A stretch of 64,000 nucleotides of DNA from NCBI GenBank assembly GCA_000017645.1, contig CP000781.1, positions 2,777,501 to 2,841,500 of the forward strand, written 5' to 3'. Positions 51,747 through 61,781 of this stretch are shown one piece after another. A program made the translations under genes and the position numbers. Below the pieces are notes generated by a model that saw nothing but the letters and a program-made list of their open reading frames with translations, was not told the origin of the DNA and made no database searches. How positions within the stretch are numbered: the stretch's first letter is position 1; the number at the start of each line of letters is the position of its first letter. This DNA comes from Xanthobacter autotrophicus Py2 (GTDB taxonomy: Bacteria > Pseudomonadota > Alphaproteobacteria > Rhizobiales > Xanthobacteraceae).

Positions 51747-51897
51747 TGCTCGGGTCCGCCCGCTTGGCGGCCTCTCGCGCTCCGTCTCGTCGCCCTGGTG
51801 CGTCGTTTCGCGGCCGCAGCATCCTGCGGAAGGAATGGAACTTTTCGCCAGGTCCATCCGTTGTCGCGGAAACGGGTGTCAGTCAGGGCGTATAGTT

Positions 51898-52314
51898 ATG
51901 ATCTTTTCGGGAAAGCGGGTTCTCGTCGTGGAAGACGAGTTTCTCGTCGCCTTAGGGCTGGAAGACAATCTGAGGTCGCTGGGCTGCACCGTGGTTGGCC
52001 CCATCGCGAGCCTCGCGGGCGCCATGGAAGCCGCCGCCCATGAACGGGTCGATGCTGCCATCCTCGACGTCAATCTGGCGGGGGAGGCGGTCTATCCCGC
52101 CGCATCCATCCTCGCCGACCGGGGCATCCCCTTCATCTTCTGCTCGGGCTACACCGGCAGCGTGCGCATGCCGACGGAATTCGCCGACGCGCCGCGCGTG
52201 GCCAAGCCCTATACCAGCCGGGCCATCGCAGAGGCCCTTTCGGACCTCCTGTCCAGCGGCCCGTCCGGGGAAACCATCCTGCACGGCCCGGCAAACGCCG
52301 CCAGCGAGATGTAA
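51898..52314 (+). CDS. Stand-alone receiver-domain response regulator
   Basis: A 138-residue protein consisting of one CheY-like domain. The acidic pocket is VVEDEF, the phospho-acceptor is Asp in AAILDVNLAG, and the conserved Lys is in VAKPYTS. There is no output domain. ATG 51898 follows a TATAGTT box by only a few bases. Single-receiver proteins of this type in Rhizobiales often work in phosphorelays with HWE/HisKA_2 kinases; no kinase is nearby. Confidence 0.85.
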   Translation: MIFSGKRVLVVEDEFLVALGLEDNLRSLGCTVVGPIASLAGAMEAAAHERVDAAILDVNLAGEAVYPAASILADRGIPFIFCSGYTGSVRMPTEFADAPRVAKPYTSRAIAEALSDLLSSGPSGETILHGPANAASEM

Positions 52315-52442
52315 AGGCCGCGCAGGATGCGCGGCCGGGATCTTCCGACTAAGGCTTCGCCAATCGGGCTGGACCAAAGGCCGTCGATCAAGGTGCTCCG
52401 GCCCTTCGTGTAGGGGACAATAACGGCGACAGGCCCAGAGGG

Positions 52443-53096
52443 TCAGGCCGCCCCGGCTTCCTTGTCCTTGCCGGATGTGGCCTCGGCCTTCGGCCCACCG
52501 CGGGCGACACCCACCATGGCCGGCCGCAGCACCCGCTCGCCGATGACGTAGCCGGACTGCACCACCTGCACCACCGTGCCCGACGGCACGCTCGGGTCGG
52601 GCACCTCGAACATGGCCTGATGCAGGTTGGGGTCGAACTTCTCGCCCTTGGGCTCGATCTTGCGGATGCCGTGCTTTTCCAGCGCCTTGACGAGGCCGCG
52701 CTCGGTCAGCTCCAGCCCTTCCAAAAGGCCCTTCACGGCGCCGTCGGCGGTGGCCTTGGCCTCCTCGTCCACCGTGCCGAGGGCGCGGGCGAGGTCGTCG
52801 GCCACGTTCAGCACGTCGCGGGCGAAGGAGGCGATGCCGTAGGTCTTGGCGTCCACCACTTCCTTCTCGGCGCGGCGACGGATGTTCTCCGCCTCGGCGA
52901 AGGCGCGCAGGAACTTGTCCTTCAGGCTCGCGATCTCGGCTTCCAGGCGCTGCTTTTCCGCAGCGAAGTCGCCCCCGATCTCCTGGTCGGCGGTCGCGAG
53001 GGCTTCGGCCTCGGCGGTCGCCTCGTTGACGCCCGCGTTCACACCGTTTTCGCTTGCGTCGCCGCCGGTCTCGGGCGCGCGCTTCTGCTCGCTCAT
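52443..53096 (-). CDS. grpE: Nucleotide exchange factor GrpE
   Basis: A 217-residue co-chaperone that releases ADP from DnaK. The N-terminal 50 residues are acidic and disordered, then comes a long coiled-coil ([20 protein letters not shown]) and the beta-wing with [13 protein letters not shown] and [24 protein letters not shown] 53096 with AGGGGATAACCGG upstream is preferred to an ATG six codons earlier. hrcA lies upstream on the same strand, the usual heat-shock pair. Confidence 0.94.
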   Translation of the reverse strand: MSEQKRAPETGGDASENGVNAGVNEATAEAEALATADQEIGGDFAAEKQRLEAEIASLKDKFLRAFAEAENIRRRAEKEVVDAKTYGIASFARDVLNVADDLARALGTVDEEAKATADGAVKGLLEGLELTERGLVKALEKHGIRKIEPKGEKFDPNLHQAMFEVPDPSVPSGTVVQVVQSGYVIGERVLRPAMVGVARGGPKAEATSGKDKEAGAA

Positions 53097-53245
53097 CCGG
53101 TTATCCCCTGCCATGAATGTCGCCCCCGCAGGGGCAAATGCCTAATGTCAACGCGGATATCGGGGCCACGGCGGGAAAAATCAAGACTGCGCGAGAACCG
53201 GCGCCGGACTGCCCCCGACAGTTTCGCGGCTTTCGGGCGATCCGT

Positions 53246-54346
53246 TCAGGCGGCGTCCACGCCGGGCGCGCCGAGCACGCGGCTGACCAGCCGGGCGGTG
53301 AAATCCACCATGGGCACGATGCGCCCGTAATTGAGCCGGGTCGGGCCGATGACCCCGAGCACCCCCACCACCCGGCCCTGGCCGTCGCGATAGGGCGCCA
53401 CGATGGTGGAGGAGCCGGACAGCGAGAACAGCCGGTTCTCCGAGCCGATGAAGATGCGCAGCGCCTGCGCCTCCTCGGCGCGGCCCAGCAGGTCCACCAC
53501 CTCGCGCTTGGTCTCCAGGTCGTCGAACAGCAGGCGGATGCGCTCCAGGTCCTCCAGCGCCCGCAGGTCCTCCAGCAGCTTGGCTTGTCCGCGCACGATG
53601 AGCTTGCGGTCGCCCGGCTCCTCGCCGGACCAGGAGGCGAGGCCGTCCTCCACCACCCGCGCGGTGAGGGCGTCGAGGTCGAGCCGCAGCTCGGCGAGCA
53701 GGTTCTCCATCTCGGCCCGCGCATCGCCGAGGGTGCGGCCGCGGATGCGGGCATTGAGGAAATTGGTGGCCTCGGTCAGCGCCGAGGTGGGCAGGCCGGG
53801 CGGCAAAGGCAGCACGCGGTTTTCCACCTGCCCATCCTCGGAGACGAGGATGACGAGGGCGCGGCCCGGCTCCAGCGGCACGAACTCCACATGCTTGAGG
53901 CGCGGGTCGGTCTTGGTGGCGGTCACCACGCCGGCGCCACGGGCGAGGCCCGAGAGCATGGCGGAGGCTTCCTGCAGCACGCCTTCCACCGTGGTGGTCT
54001 TGGCGGCGGCCATCACCTGGGTCTCGATATTGGTGCGGTCGCGCTCGTTCACGTCGCCGATTTCCATCAGCGCGTCCACGAAGAAGCGCAGGCCGCGCTC
54101 GGTGGGCAGGCGGCCGGCGCTGGTGTGGGGGGCATAGATGAGGCCCGCCGTCTCCAAATCCGCCATCACGTTGCGCACGGAGGCCGGCGACAGGGTCATG
54201 GGGATAAGGCGCGAGAGATTGCGCGAGCCCACCGGCTCGCCGGTAGCCAGGTAGCTTTCCACGATCTGGCGGAAGATCTCCCGCGCGCGCTGATCGATCT
54301 GCGCGAGGCCGCCGGTCGACAGGGGCTGGAACGGATCGAGCGCCAC
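53246..54346 (-). CDS. hrcA: Heat-inducible transcription repressor HrcA
   Basis: About 366 residues. The N-terminal winged helix is clear ([20 protein letters not shown] and [17 protein letters not shown]), followed by the HrcA GAF-like domain ([21 protein letters not shown]). HrcA represses chaperonin genes by binding CIRCE elements. GTG 54346 has GGAAAG upstream; a GTG at 54388 is possible but lacks a ribosome site. No CIRCE sequence was seen in front of grpE or hrcA in this window. Confidence 0.93.
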   Translation of the reverse strand: MALDPFQPLSTGGLAQIDQRAREIFRQIVESYLATGEPVGSRNLSRLIPMTLSPASVRNVMADLETAGLIYAPHTSAGRLPTERGLRFFVDALMEIGDVNERDRTNIETQVMAAAKTTTVEGVLQEASAMLSGLARGAGVVTATKTDPRLKHVEFVPLEPGRALVILVSEDGQVENRVLPLPPGLPTSALTEATNFLNARIRGRTLGDARAEMENLLAELRLDLDALTARVVEDGLASWSGEEPGDRKLIVRGQAKLLEDLRALEDLERIRLLFDDLETKREVVDLLGRAEEAQALRIFIGSENRLFSLSGSSTIVAPYRDGQGRVVGVLGVIGPTRLNYGRIVPMVDFTARLVSRVLGAPGVDAA

Positions 54347-54518
54347 TGGATCACCGCTTTCCACTGAACCGGGACTGCCCCGGGACACGTATTATGTGTC
54401 CATCACGGGGGCACTGCACAAGCGCCGTCGCGCATCGGGAAGGGCTTTGCTTCCCTCGCGCCGTCCCTCGCAAGAACGGGCCCCGTACACGGGAGCCGTT
54501 CGCTCTTCGGCGTCTGCC

Positions 54519-54566
54519 GCATTTCCTTCACGCGAACCGGTCTCCACTTCGCTCGAAAATGCTCTA
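54519..54566. repeat. Dispersed palindromic element, copy 3
   Basis: Arms GCATTTC and GAAAATGC around TTCACGCGAACCGG and CACTTCGCTCG. It is in the same orientation as the copy at 9049 and lies between divergent hrcA and rph, about 40 bases before the rph start. Confidence 0.75.
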
Positions 54567-54603
54567 AAAGGGGCGCCCGATGACCAGACAAGAGGTAAGT
54601 CCC

Positions 54604-55316
<713 letters not shown>

Positions 55317-55317
<1 letters not shown>

Positions 55318-55952
55318 TGGACCATCGCATCCTCAAGGGCCGGCTCGTGGTGGCCACCCACAATCCCGGCAAGCTCATCGAGATGCGCATGCTGCTCGCC
55401 CCCCACGGGGTGGAGGCGGTCTCGGCCGGGGAATTGGGCCTCACCGAGCCGGAGGAGACGGAAGAAACCTTCTCCGGCAATGCCCGGCTGAAGGCGCAGG
55501 CGGCGGCTCAGGCGGCGAACCTGCCGGCCTTCGCCGACGATTCGGGCCTCGTCATCGATGCGCTGGGCGGCGCGCCGGGCATCCACACCGCCCGCTGGGC
55601 GGGGCCTGACCGGGACTTCGAGATGGCCATGGAGAAGGTTGAGGCCGAGCTGGAGAAGGTGGGCGCCATCGCCCCCGAGCAGCGCCGCGCCCGCTTCGTC
55701 TCCGCTTTGTGCCTCGCGTGGCCCGACGGGCACGTGGAGGAGTTCGAGGGCGTCGTGGAGGGCACCTTGGTGTGGCCGCCGCGCGGCGCCAAGGGCTTCG
55801 GCTACGATCCCATGTTCATCCCGGAGGACTATCCCAAGACCTTCGCGGAGATGACGGCGGACGAGAAGCATTCCATGCCGCCCAAGGGCTTCGGCCTCTC
55901 GCACCGGGCGCGGGCCTTCCTGAAGCTGTCGCAGGCGTGTCTGGAGGGGTGA
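55317..55952 (+). CDS. rdgB: dITP/XTP pyrophosphatase (RdgB/HAM1)
   Basis: A 211-residue enzyme that removes inosine and xanthosine triphosphates from the nucleotide pool. Markers are VVATHNPGKLIEMR, FADDSGLVIDALGGAPGIH, KGFGYDPMFIPE and SHRARAF. It starts by TGATG overlap with rph and overlaps the hemW GTG start by four bases (GTGA). Confidence 0.95.
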
Positions 55953-57235
55953 GCGAAGACTTGGATCAGGCTTCCTCCGATAGGACCAACGTGAACCCTC
56001 TCCCGCCTGAGGCCGAATCTGTTCGGCCTCAGGCCGTGGCAACCGAACTTGGCAACAGCCGAGTTTGGGCGGGAGAGGGAGCCTCGCCCGTACCCGACCC
56101 TGCGGGCTTCGGCGTCTATGTCCATTGGCCGTTCTGCAAGGCCAAGTGCCCCTATTGCGACTTCAACAGCCATGTGCGCCACGCCCCGCCGGACGAGGCG
56201 CGCTTCATCGCCGCCTTCCGCCGCGAGATCGCGCACATGCGCGCCTTGTCCGGCCCGAAGCAGGCGCAGACGGTGTTCTTCGGCGGTGGCACGCCCTCGC
56301 TCATGGCGCCGGCCACGGTGGCCGCCATCCTCGAGGCCATTAACGCCGCCTGGCCGCTCACCGCCGATGCCGAGGTGACGCTGGAGGCCAATCCCACCTC
56401 GGTGGAGGCGGAACGCTTCGCCGGCTATGGCGCGGCGGGGGTCAACCGGGTGTCCTTGGGGGTGCAGGCGCTGCATGACGCCGATTTGCAGGGCCTCGGC
56501 CGCATGCATTCGGTAGCCGAGGCCCTGGCCGCGGTGGCCATCGCCCGCCGGGCGTTCAGGCGGGTCTCCTTCGACCTCATCTATGCCCGCCCGCGCCAGA
56601 CCCCCGAGGGCTGGGCGGCGGAGCTGAGGCGCGCCCTGGCCGAGGGCTGCGAGCATCTCTCCCTCTACCAGCTCACCATCGAGCCCGGCACGCCGTTCGA
56701 GCGGCTCTATGGCGCCGGCAAGCTGATCCTGCCCGACGACGACATTTCCCGCGCCCTGTGGGACGTGACGCAGGAGGTGACGGCTCAGGCCGGCCTGCCC
56801 GCCTACGAGGTCTCCAACCACGCCCGTCCGGGCGCGGAGGCGCGGCACAACCAGATCTACTGGCGCTACGGCACCTATGCCGGCATCGGCGCCGGCGCCC
56901 ACGGCCGGCTTGTGGTGGACGGCACCCGCCGCGCCCTCTTCACCGAGCGTGCGCCGGAAGACTGGCTGGCGCGGGTGGAGGCGCACGGGCACGGCATCGT
57001 CTCCGACGAGGCCCTGTCGGCGGCCGAGCAGGCGGACGAGATGCTGCTCATGGGCCTGCGCCTGAAGGAGGGCGTGGATCTTGCCCGCCATGCCCGCCTC
57101 GGCGGCCGGGTGGATGAGGCGCGCATCGCTGCTTTGGCGGCGGCGGGTTTCGTCACCCGCACCGGTGACCGGCTGGCGGTGACGCCCGCCGGCTTCCCGG
57201 TGCTCAATGCAGTGATCGCGCAACTGGCGCAGTGA
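55949..57235 (+). CDS. hemW: Radical SAM haem chaperone HemW
   Basis: About 428 residues. The radical-SAM site is HWPFCKAKCPYCDFN, followed by FFGGGTPSLM, the family GGGTPS motif, and GAGAHGRL near the C-terminal part. HemW inserts haem into respiratory proteins; it resembles HemN but lacks the HemN-specific N-terminus. GTG 55949 overlaps the rdgB stop with GGAGGG in front. The first 48 residues are unusual: an 84-base palindromic element lies here in frame. The only other plausible start is GTG 56035, inside that element. Confidence 0.9.
   Translation: MSEDLDQASSDRTNVNPLPPEAESVRPQAVATELGNSRVWAGEGASPVPDPAGFGVYVHWPFCKAKCPYCDFNSHVRHAPPDEARFIAAFRREIAHMRALSGPKQAQTVFFGGGTPSLMAPATVAAILEAINAAWPLTADAEVTLEANPTSVEAERFAGYGAAGVNRVSLGVQALHDADLQGLGRMHSVAEALAAVAIARRAFRRVSFDLIYARPRQTPEGWAAELRRALAEGCEHLSLYQLTIEPGTPFERLYGAGKLILPDDDISRALWDVTQEVTAQAGLPAYEVSNHARPGAEARHNQIYWRYGTYAGIGAGAHGRLVVDGTRRALFTERAPEDWLARVEAHGHGIVSDEALSAAEQADEMLLMGLRLKEGVDLARHARLGGRVDEARIAALAAAGFVTRTGDRLAVTPAGFPVLNAVIAQLAQ
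55996..56079. repeat. Cloverleaf-like palindromic element inside the hemW frame
   Basis: Outer arms CCCTCTCCCGCC (55996-56007) and GGCGGGAGAGGG (56068-56079) are perfect 12-bp complements. Inside are a perfect 10-bp hairpin (TGAGGCCGAA / TTCGGCCTCA, 56008-56031) and an 8-bp hairpin with one G-T pair (AACTTGGC / GCCGAGTT, 56046-56065). The length of 84 bases equals 28 codons and keeps the frame open. Confidence 0.85.
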
Positions 57236-57332
57236 GGCCGGCGCGGTTCACGCCTGCGGGGTCCCGGCGTTATAAGGCTGTCCGGTATCAAGGCGCGTTT
57301 GCCATGCGGCGCGCCGGTCCAACGAGGCGGAA

Positions 57333-58169
57333 ATGAGCGAGAGCGTGCTGAAATCCCTGTCCGGTCCCGTGGTGCTGCTGGGCGCCGGAAAGATGGGCGG
57401 GGCCATGCTGGAGGGCTGGCTGAAGCTGGGCCTGCCCGCCGGCAAGGCCGTGGTGCTCGATCCGAACCTGCCGGCGGATGCCGCCGCCGCCCTGGCCGCG
57501 CGGGGCGTCGCCGTCAATCCTGCTCTCGCCGACATTCCGGCGCCGTCCGTGCTGCTGCTGGCGGTGAAGCCGCAGGTGGCGCCCGATGCGCTGCCGCCGC
57601 TGGCGCCGCTGGTGGGGGCGGGGACGCTGGTGGTCTCCATCATGGCCGGGCGCACGCTGGCCTTCATGTCCGCCATCTTCGGTGCGGGGGCGGCCATCGT
57701 CCGCTCCATTCCCAACACCCCGGCCGCCATCGGGCGAGGGGTGAGCGTCTGCGTGCCCGGGGCGAACGTGTCCGCCGCCCAGCGCGACCTTGCCAGCGCC
57801 CTGCTCGGCGCCATCGGCATCGTGGAATGGATCGACGACGAGGCGCTTATGGATGCCGCCACCGCCGTTTCCGGCTCCGGTCCCGCCTATGCGTTCCTGC
57901 TGGCGGAGGTGATGGCGCAGGCGGGTGCCGCCGCCGGCCTGCCGCCGGAGCTGGCCGCCCGCATCGCCCGCGCCACCGTGGCCGGGGCCGGTGCGCTCAT
58001 GGACCAATCGGACCTTCCCGCCGCCACCCTGCGCCAGAACGTCACCTCGCCGGGCGGCACCACCGCGGCGGCCCTTGGGGTTCTGATGAACGAGACCGCC
58101 GGTTTCGGCCCGCTGATGGTGGAAGCGGTTGCCGCCGCCACCAGAAGGGGCAAAGAATTGGCGGGCTAG
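57333..58169 (+). CDS. proC: Pyrroline-5-carboxylate reductase
   Basis: A 278-residue NAD(P)H enzyme catalysing the last step of proline synthesis. The nucleotide site is VLLGAGKMGGAMLEG. VSIMAGRTLAFM and RSIPNTPAAIGRGVS follow, and the C-terminal signature is ATLRQNVTSPGGTTAAALG. It starts at ATG 57333, about 100 bases after hemW. Its stop codon is part of a palindromic-repeat arm. Confidence 0.95.
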   Translation: MSESVLKSLSGPVVLLGAGKMGGAMLEGWLKLGLPAGKAVVLDPNLPADAAAALAARGVAVNPALADIPAPSVLLLAVKPQVAPDALPPLAPLVGAGTLVVSIMAGRTLAFMSAIFGAGAAIVRSIPNTPAAIGRGVSVCVPGANVSAAQRDLASALLGAIGIVEWIDDEALMDAATAVSGSGPAYAFLLAEVMAQAGAAAGLPPELAARIARATVAGAGALMDQSDLPAATLRQNVTSPGGTTAAALGVLMNETAGFGPLMVEAVAAATRRGKELAG

Positions 58170-58216
58170 AGCACGCGCCAAGCAGATTGCGAAGCAAGCG
58201 GATTGGATGACGTATT
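58168..58216. repeat. AGAGCACGCG element, copy 2, with internal direct repeat
   Basis: AGAGCACGCG (58168-58177) begins on the last bases of the proC stop and is followed by AAGCAGATTG and AAGCGGATTG. The decamer equals the left arm of 29988-30041. No complementary arm is found nearby, so this copy is truncated or divergent. Confidence 0.55.
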
Positions 58217-58265
58217 CTTCTTCTTAAGGTCCAAGGCGCGCCGTTCCCCATTGCGAGGAAAAGAC

Positions 58266-58931
58266 ATGACCTCCGAGACCACCCGCGACGCCTGCCTGCG
58301 CAGCTTCCTCGCCCTTCTGGCCGAGCGGCCGTTCGCGCGCATCGCCCTCGGCGACGTGGCGGAGCGCTGCGGCGTGTCGCTGGCGCAGATGCGCGCCTCC
58401 TTTGCCTCGCCCCTGGACCTGCTCGCCGCCTTCTTCCGCGCCACCGACCGGCACGTCTTGTCGGAAGGTGGGCCGGATGCGGAGGAGTTGGCGGGGGAGG
58501 GACCCAAGGAGCGCCTGTTCGAAGTGCTGATGCGCCGGCTCGACGCGCTGGAGCCCCACAAGGAGGCGGTGCGCTCGCTCAACCGCTCCGCCCGGCTCGA
58601 TCCGTTGCTGGCCCTGCACCTGCTGCGCCTGTCGGAAGGCTCCCAGCGCTGGATGCTGGCGTCGGCTGGCATCGACTGCACCGGCCTTGCCGGCAGCATC
58701 CGGGCCAAGGGCCTCGCCGTGCTGTTCGCACGCGTGCTGGGAGTGTGGCTGGAGGACGAGGATCCCGGCCTTGCCCGCACCATGGCCGCCCTCGACCAGG
58801 AATTGGCAAGAGGGGCCAAGCTGCTCGGCATGCTGGACGATGTGGCCTCTATCGCCACCCCTTGGCGCAAGCGCCGGGGCTCGGCGGAATCCCGCGAGGC
58901 CGCGCCCGCCGCAGGCGAGCCGGCGGCCTGA
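58266..58931 (+). CDS. TetR/AcrR-family transcription regulator
   Basis: A 221-residue protein. The helix-turn-helix is visible near residues 20-45 ([21 protein letters not shown]). The C-terminal ligand domain is all-helical ([20 protein letters not shown]) and ends in an Ala/Glu-rich tail. The first position of the helix-turn-helix reads [15 protein letters not shown] rather than the usual YYHF motif, so it is a divergent TetR. ATG 58266 is preceded by GAGGAAAAGAC. It lies two bases before the DUF188 gene; its target is unknown. Confidence 0.75.
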   Translation: MTSETTRDACLRSFLALLAERPFARIALGDVAERCGVSLAQMRASFASPLDLLAAFFRATDRHVLSEGGPDAEELAGEGPKERLFEVLMRRLDALEPHKEAVRSLNRSARLDPLLALHLLRLSEGSQRWMLASAGIDCTGLAGSIRAKGLAVLFARVLGVWLEDEDPGLARTMAALDQELARGAKLLGMLDDVASIATPWRKRRGSAESREAAPAAGEPAA

Positions 58932-58932
58932 C

Positions 58933-59433
58933 ATGAGCCAAGTTTCGGTAAGGGATGCTCCCATCGCCCTTTATATCGACGCCGACGCCTGCCCGGTGAA
59001 GGAGGAGGCCTACAAGGTCGCCTTCCGCCACAGCCTGAAGGTGTTCGTGGTCGCCAACACCCCCATCGCGGTGCCGCGCCATCCGCTGGTGGAGCGGGTG
59101 ACAGTGCCGTCGGGGCCGGACGCGGCCGACGACTTCATCGCCGGCCGGGCGATCCGCGGCGACGTGGTGGTGACCACCGACGTGCCGCTCGCCGCCCGCT
59201 GCGTCGCCGCCGGGGCGGATGTGATCGCCCCCAACGGCCGGCCCTTCACCCGCGATTCCATCGGCATGGCGCTGGCCACCCGCAACCTCATGGAGGACCT
59301 GCGCTCGGCGGGCGCGGTCACCGGCGGGCCGAAGCCCTTCGGCCCCCGCGACCGCTCGGCCTTCCTCTCGGCCCTGGATCTCGCCATCGTGCGGCTGAAG
59401 CGGGCGGGCTTTGCCGCCGGCACGCCGGGGTGA
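58933..59433 (+). CDS. DUF188 (YaiI/YqxD) family protein
   Basis: A 166-residue protein with the family signature [17 protein letters not shown], then [27 protein letters not shown] and [17 protein letters not shown]. The aspartates in DADACP and TTDVPLA suggest a PIN-like nuclease fold, but no activity is established for the family. It follows the TetR gene closely. Confidence 0.9.
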   Translation: MSQVSVRDAPIALYIDADACPVKEEAYKVAFRHSLKVFVVANTPIAVPRHPLVERVTVPSGPDAADDFIAGRAIRGDVVVTTDVPLAARCVAAGADVIAPNGRPFTRDSIGMALATRNLMEDLRSAGAVTGGPKPFGPRDRSAFLSALDLAIVRLKRAGFAAGTPG

Positions 59434-59469
59434 TTGCGGGGCCGCCTGTTTGAATTTCCAAACTGGCCT

Positions 59470-59799
59470 TCAGAAACACTCCTCTTCCAGCGTCTTGAGG
59501 TCGGCGAGGGCGATCTCGTCTTCCTGCTCCTCGAACAGGTCGACCATGTAATAGACGTGGGAGTGAAGCAGTAGCAGCTTGTCGCAGATGGTGGCCGCGC
59601 CCGCTTCGGCGGCCTGAAGGCGCGCCTTGAAGCGGTCCCAGAAGGCGTTGCCGTGGGCCGGATCGTCGATATAGCGGTAGAGGTGCGCCAGCACCCGGCG
59701 CATGTTGCCCTCGAAATCGATGCCCTGGAAGGTCAGGTAGCGGTCGGGCTGCTCAAGCTCGAAATGCAGGGCCGGGAAGCCGGCGGCGGGCTGGTCCAT
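59470..59799 (-). CDS. cowN: Nitrogen-fixation sustaining protein CowN
   Basis: A 109-residue acidic protein. The blocks [30 protein letters not shown] and [20 protein letters not shown] match the CowN family as I know it. CowN keeps nitrogenase working in the presence of carbon monoxide. The gene directly upstream encodes an RcoM-like CO sensor, which is known to control cowN in other bacteria. ATG 59799 begins [14 protein letters not shown]. Nitrogenase genes are outside the window. Confidence 0.85.
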
Positions 59800-59894
59800 G
59801 TGTGTCCCCTTGTTCAGCGCCGGACGGCGTCTTGAGGGGACGGTGCGCGGCGCAGGGGCGCCCTTCAACGGCCAAGGCGCGACCCACAGGGGGC

Positions 59895-59929
59895 CTGCAT
59901 GAACGGCATCCCGGCTGCACGAACGGCAT
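59895..59929. promoter_or_regulatory. 20-bp-spaced direct repeat upstream of cowN, candidate RcoM site
   Basis: CTGCATGAACGGCAT (59895-59909) and CTGCACGAACGGCAT (59915-59929) differ at one position and start 20 bases apart, about two helical turns. They lie between rcoM and cowN. LytTR proteins bind direct repeats at such spacing, so this is a candidate operator. Confidence 0.5.
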
Positions 59930-59963
59930 GCGCCGGCTCGCACAGGGGCGCTTAATGGGCGCG

Positions 59964-60770
59964 TCAAACCGCCAGAAGCCGGCGGATTGCCTCCACCTTG
60001 CCGCGGCTCACCGGCACGCGGGTCCGGGCGGTGTCGGCCATCACCAGGTGCCAGGCGCCGTCCTCGCGGGTGGCGGCGCGCACATGGCGGATGTTGACCA
60101 GGTAGCGCCGATGGACGCGCACGAACAGCGCCGGATCCAGCCGCCGCTCCAGGTCCGCCAGCGGGCGCGGGCAGAAGGCGGAGAAGCCGAGGGTGCGCGC
60201 CTCCGCATAATGCCCCTGGGCCACCAGGCACACCACCTCGTTGACATCGATGAGGCTGATGAGGTCGCCCTTGCCCTGCACCAGCGGCAGCTTCATGAGC
60301 GGGCACAGGGCCTTCATGGCCGCTTCCCCGGCGACTGAGAGGCCGTCCACCTGAACGTCGGCATCGTCCGCCTGCGAGCGTCCCATCACCGGGGCTTCCG
60401 CGAGCGCATGGATCATCATGCAGAAGCCTTCCACCGGTCCGTCCGGGGTCTCCTCCAGCCGGCTGATCTTGGCAATCAGGCTGCCCATGGCCGTGGTGAC
60501 CACCAGCGACGAGGTGCCGTCCGCCGAGGTCCGCGCCCGCTCGATGAGGAAGGCGACCTTCTCCCGCGCCTCGTCGGGGTGGAGGGAGAGGATGTCCACG
60601 CCCGCCAGTCTCTGCCCCGGCGGGGCCAGGAGGCGCATGGCCACCGGGTTCACCGAGCGGATGGTGAGATCGGCATCGAGCAGCACCACGCCTACGGGGG
60701 TGCGCTGGAGGCGATACTCGAACGATTGGCCGGCCGGCGCGGACGCGCGGGCGGCTGGTGTGTCGGCCAT
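59964..60770 (-). CDS. rcoM: RcoM-type CO-sensing PAS-LytTR regulator
   Basis: A 268-residue one-component regulator, the same length as Burkholderia RcoM. The PAS domain is at about 15-125 ([23 protein letters not shown]) and the LytTR DNA-binding domain at about 165-265 ([22 protein letters not shown]). His64 in LSLHPDE and Met95 in TTAMGSL are 31 residues apart. In RcoM the haem ligands His74 and Met104 are 30 apart, with CO replacing Met. cowN lies downstream on the same strand, which supports a CO role. ATG 60770 is used; the frame is open further upstream without homology. Confidence 0.85.
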
Positions 60771-61057
60771 GGTCGGCTGTTCCCTGCCCGCATCGGGGCA
60801 CCGCCAGCTTATACCATCGGCATCGATCTTTGGCCGATGCCGAGTGGGTCCGCTCAGGCGCCGCGCGGGCTTGACCAACGCTTCCAATGGTCGACCGGCC
60901 CATGCGCCGGCCGTCGGTGATAGATCGCCCCTGACCCGTCCCGGCGCATCGGCCGGCCAAAACGCCCTTAAAACGCCGCGTTTGCCACGATGAAGCCGCA
61001 TGGATACTTTACGCGCCCTTTTGCCGGTGCGCCGGCCCATCGCAAGTCCCGGACCCC

Positions 61058-61771
61058 ATGACCGATATTTTTCACGAGATCGAGGAAGACCTCCGGCGCG
61101 AGCGCCTGCGCAAGCTGTGGGACCGCTTCGGCGGGCTCATCATCGCTGCCATCGTGCTGGTGGTCGTCGGCGCGGCCGGGTGGAGCGGCTATAAATATTG
61201 GCGCCACCAGCAGGCGGTGACCGCCAGCGCCGCCTTCCAGTCCGCCATAAGCCTCTTCGACGCCGGCAAGTTCCCGGAGGCGGAGGCCGCCTTTGCGGCC
61301 GTCGCCAAGGACGGTCCGGCCGGCTACCGCACGCTGGCCCTGTTCCGGGGCGCGGCCGCCGCCGCCGCGCGGGACAAGGCAGCGGGCGTCGCCGCCTTCG
61401 ACGCCATCGCCGCCGATGCCGGTCTGCCGTCGCTGGTGCGCGAGTTGGCGCAGCTGCGCGCCGCGCTGATTCTGGTGGATACGGCCGGCCTTGCCGAGGT
61501 GAAGCAGCGGGTGGCCGCCATCGCCGCCGGCACCGGGCCGCTGCGCAATGCCGCCCGCGAGGCGCTGGCGCTGGCGGAATTGAAGGCCGGCGATGCCGCC
61601 GCCGCCAACAAGACCGCCACCGAAATCACCTCCGACAGCGAGACCCCGCCCGGCGTGCGCTCGCGTGCGGAGCTGATCCGCCGCCTCACCGCCGGCGCCG
61701 CATCCGAGCCCGCCGCGCCCGAATCGGCTGCGCCCGCCCCCGCCGCTCCCGGCGGCGCGGCCACTCAATGA
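61058..61771 (+). CDS. YfgM-like membrane-anchored TPR protein
   Basis: A 237-residue protein starting MTDIFHEIEEDLRRERL, then one membrane segment (about 26-46) and a periplasmic TPR-like domain (FDAGKFPEAEAAFAAVAKDG, FRGAAAAAARDKAAGVAAFD). A Pro/Ala-rich tail follows. It belongs to the TPR_21 family that includes E. coli YfgM, a SecYEG-associated helper. In many proteobacteria it lies upstream of bamB and der; here a short lipoprotein gene takes the bamB place. The 287 bases between this gene and rcoM hold no recognised gene. Confidence 0.85.
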   Translation: MTDIFHEIEEDLRRERLRKLWDRFGGLIIAAIVLVVVGAAGWSGYKYWRHQQAVTASAAFQSAISLFDAGKFPEAEAAFAAVAKDGPAGYRTLALFRGAAAAAARDKAAGVAAFDAIAADAGLPSLVRELAQLRAALILVDTAGLAEVKQRVAAIAAGTGPLRNAAREALALAELKAGDAAAANKTATEITSDSETPPGVRSRAELIRRLTAGAASEPAAPESAAPAPAAPGGAATQ

Positions 61772-61781
61772 GGACCAGCCG

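Noticed and set aside
53097..53245. CIRCE operator for HrcA
   Set aside because: No TTAGCACTC-N9-GAGTGCTAA-like inverted repeat is present in the grpE or hrcA upstream regions.
59800..59963. NifA/sigma54 promoter for cowN
   Set aside because: No properly spaced GG-N10-GC element on the minus strand and no convincing TGT-N10-ACA site; only the direct repeat stands out.
59470..60960. Minus-strand frame of 496 codons ending with the cowN sequence
   Set aside because: The upstream part is a shadow of rcoM in another frame. CowN proteins are about 100 residues and a good ATG exists at 59799.
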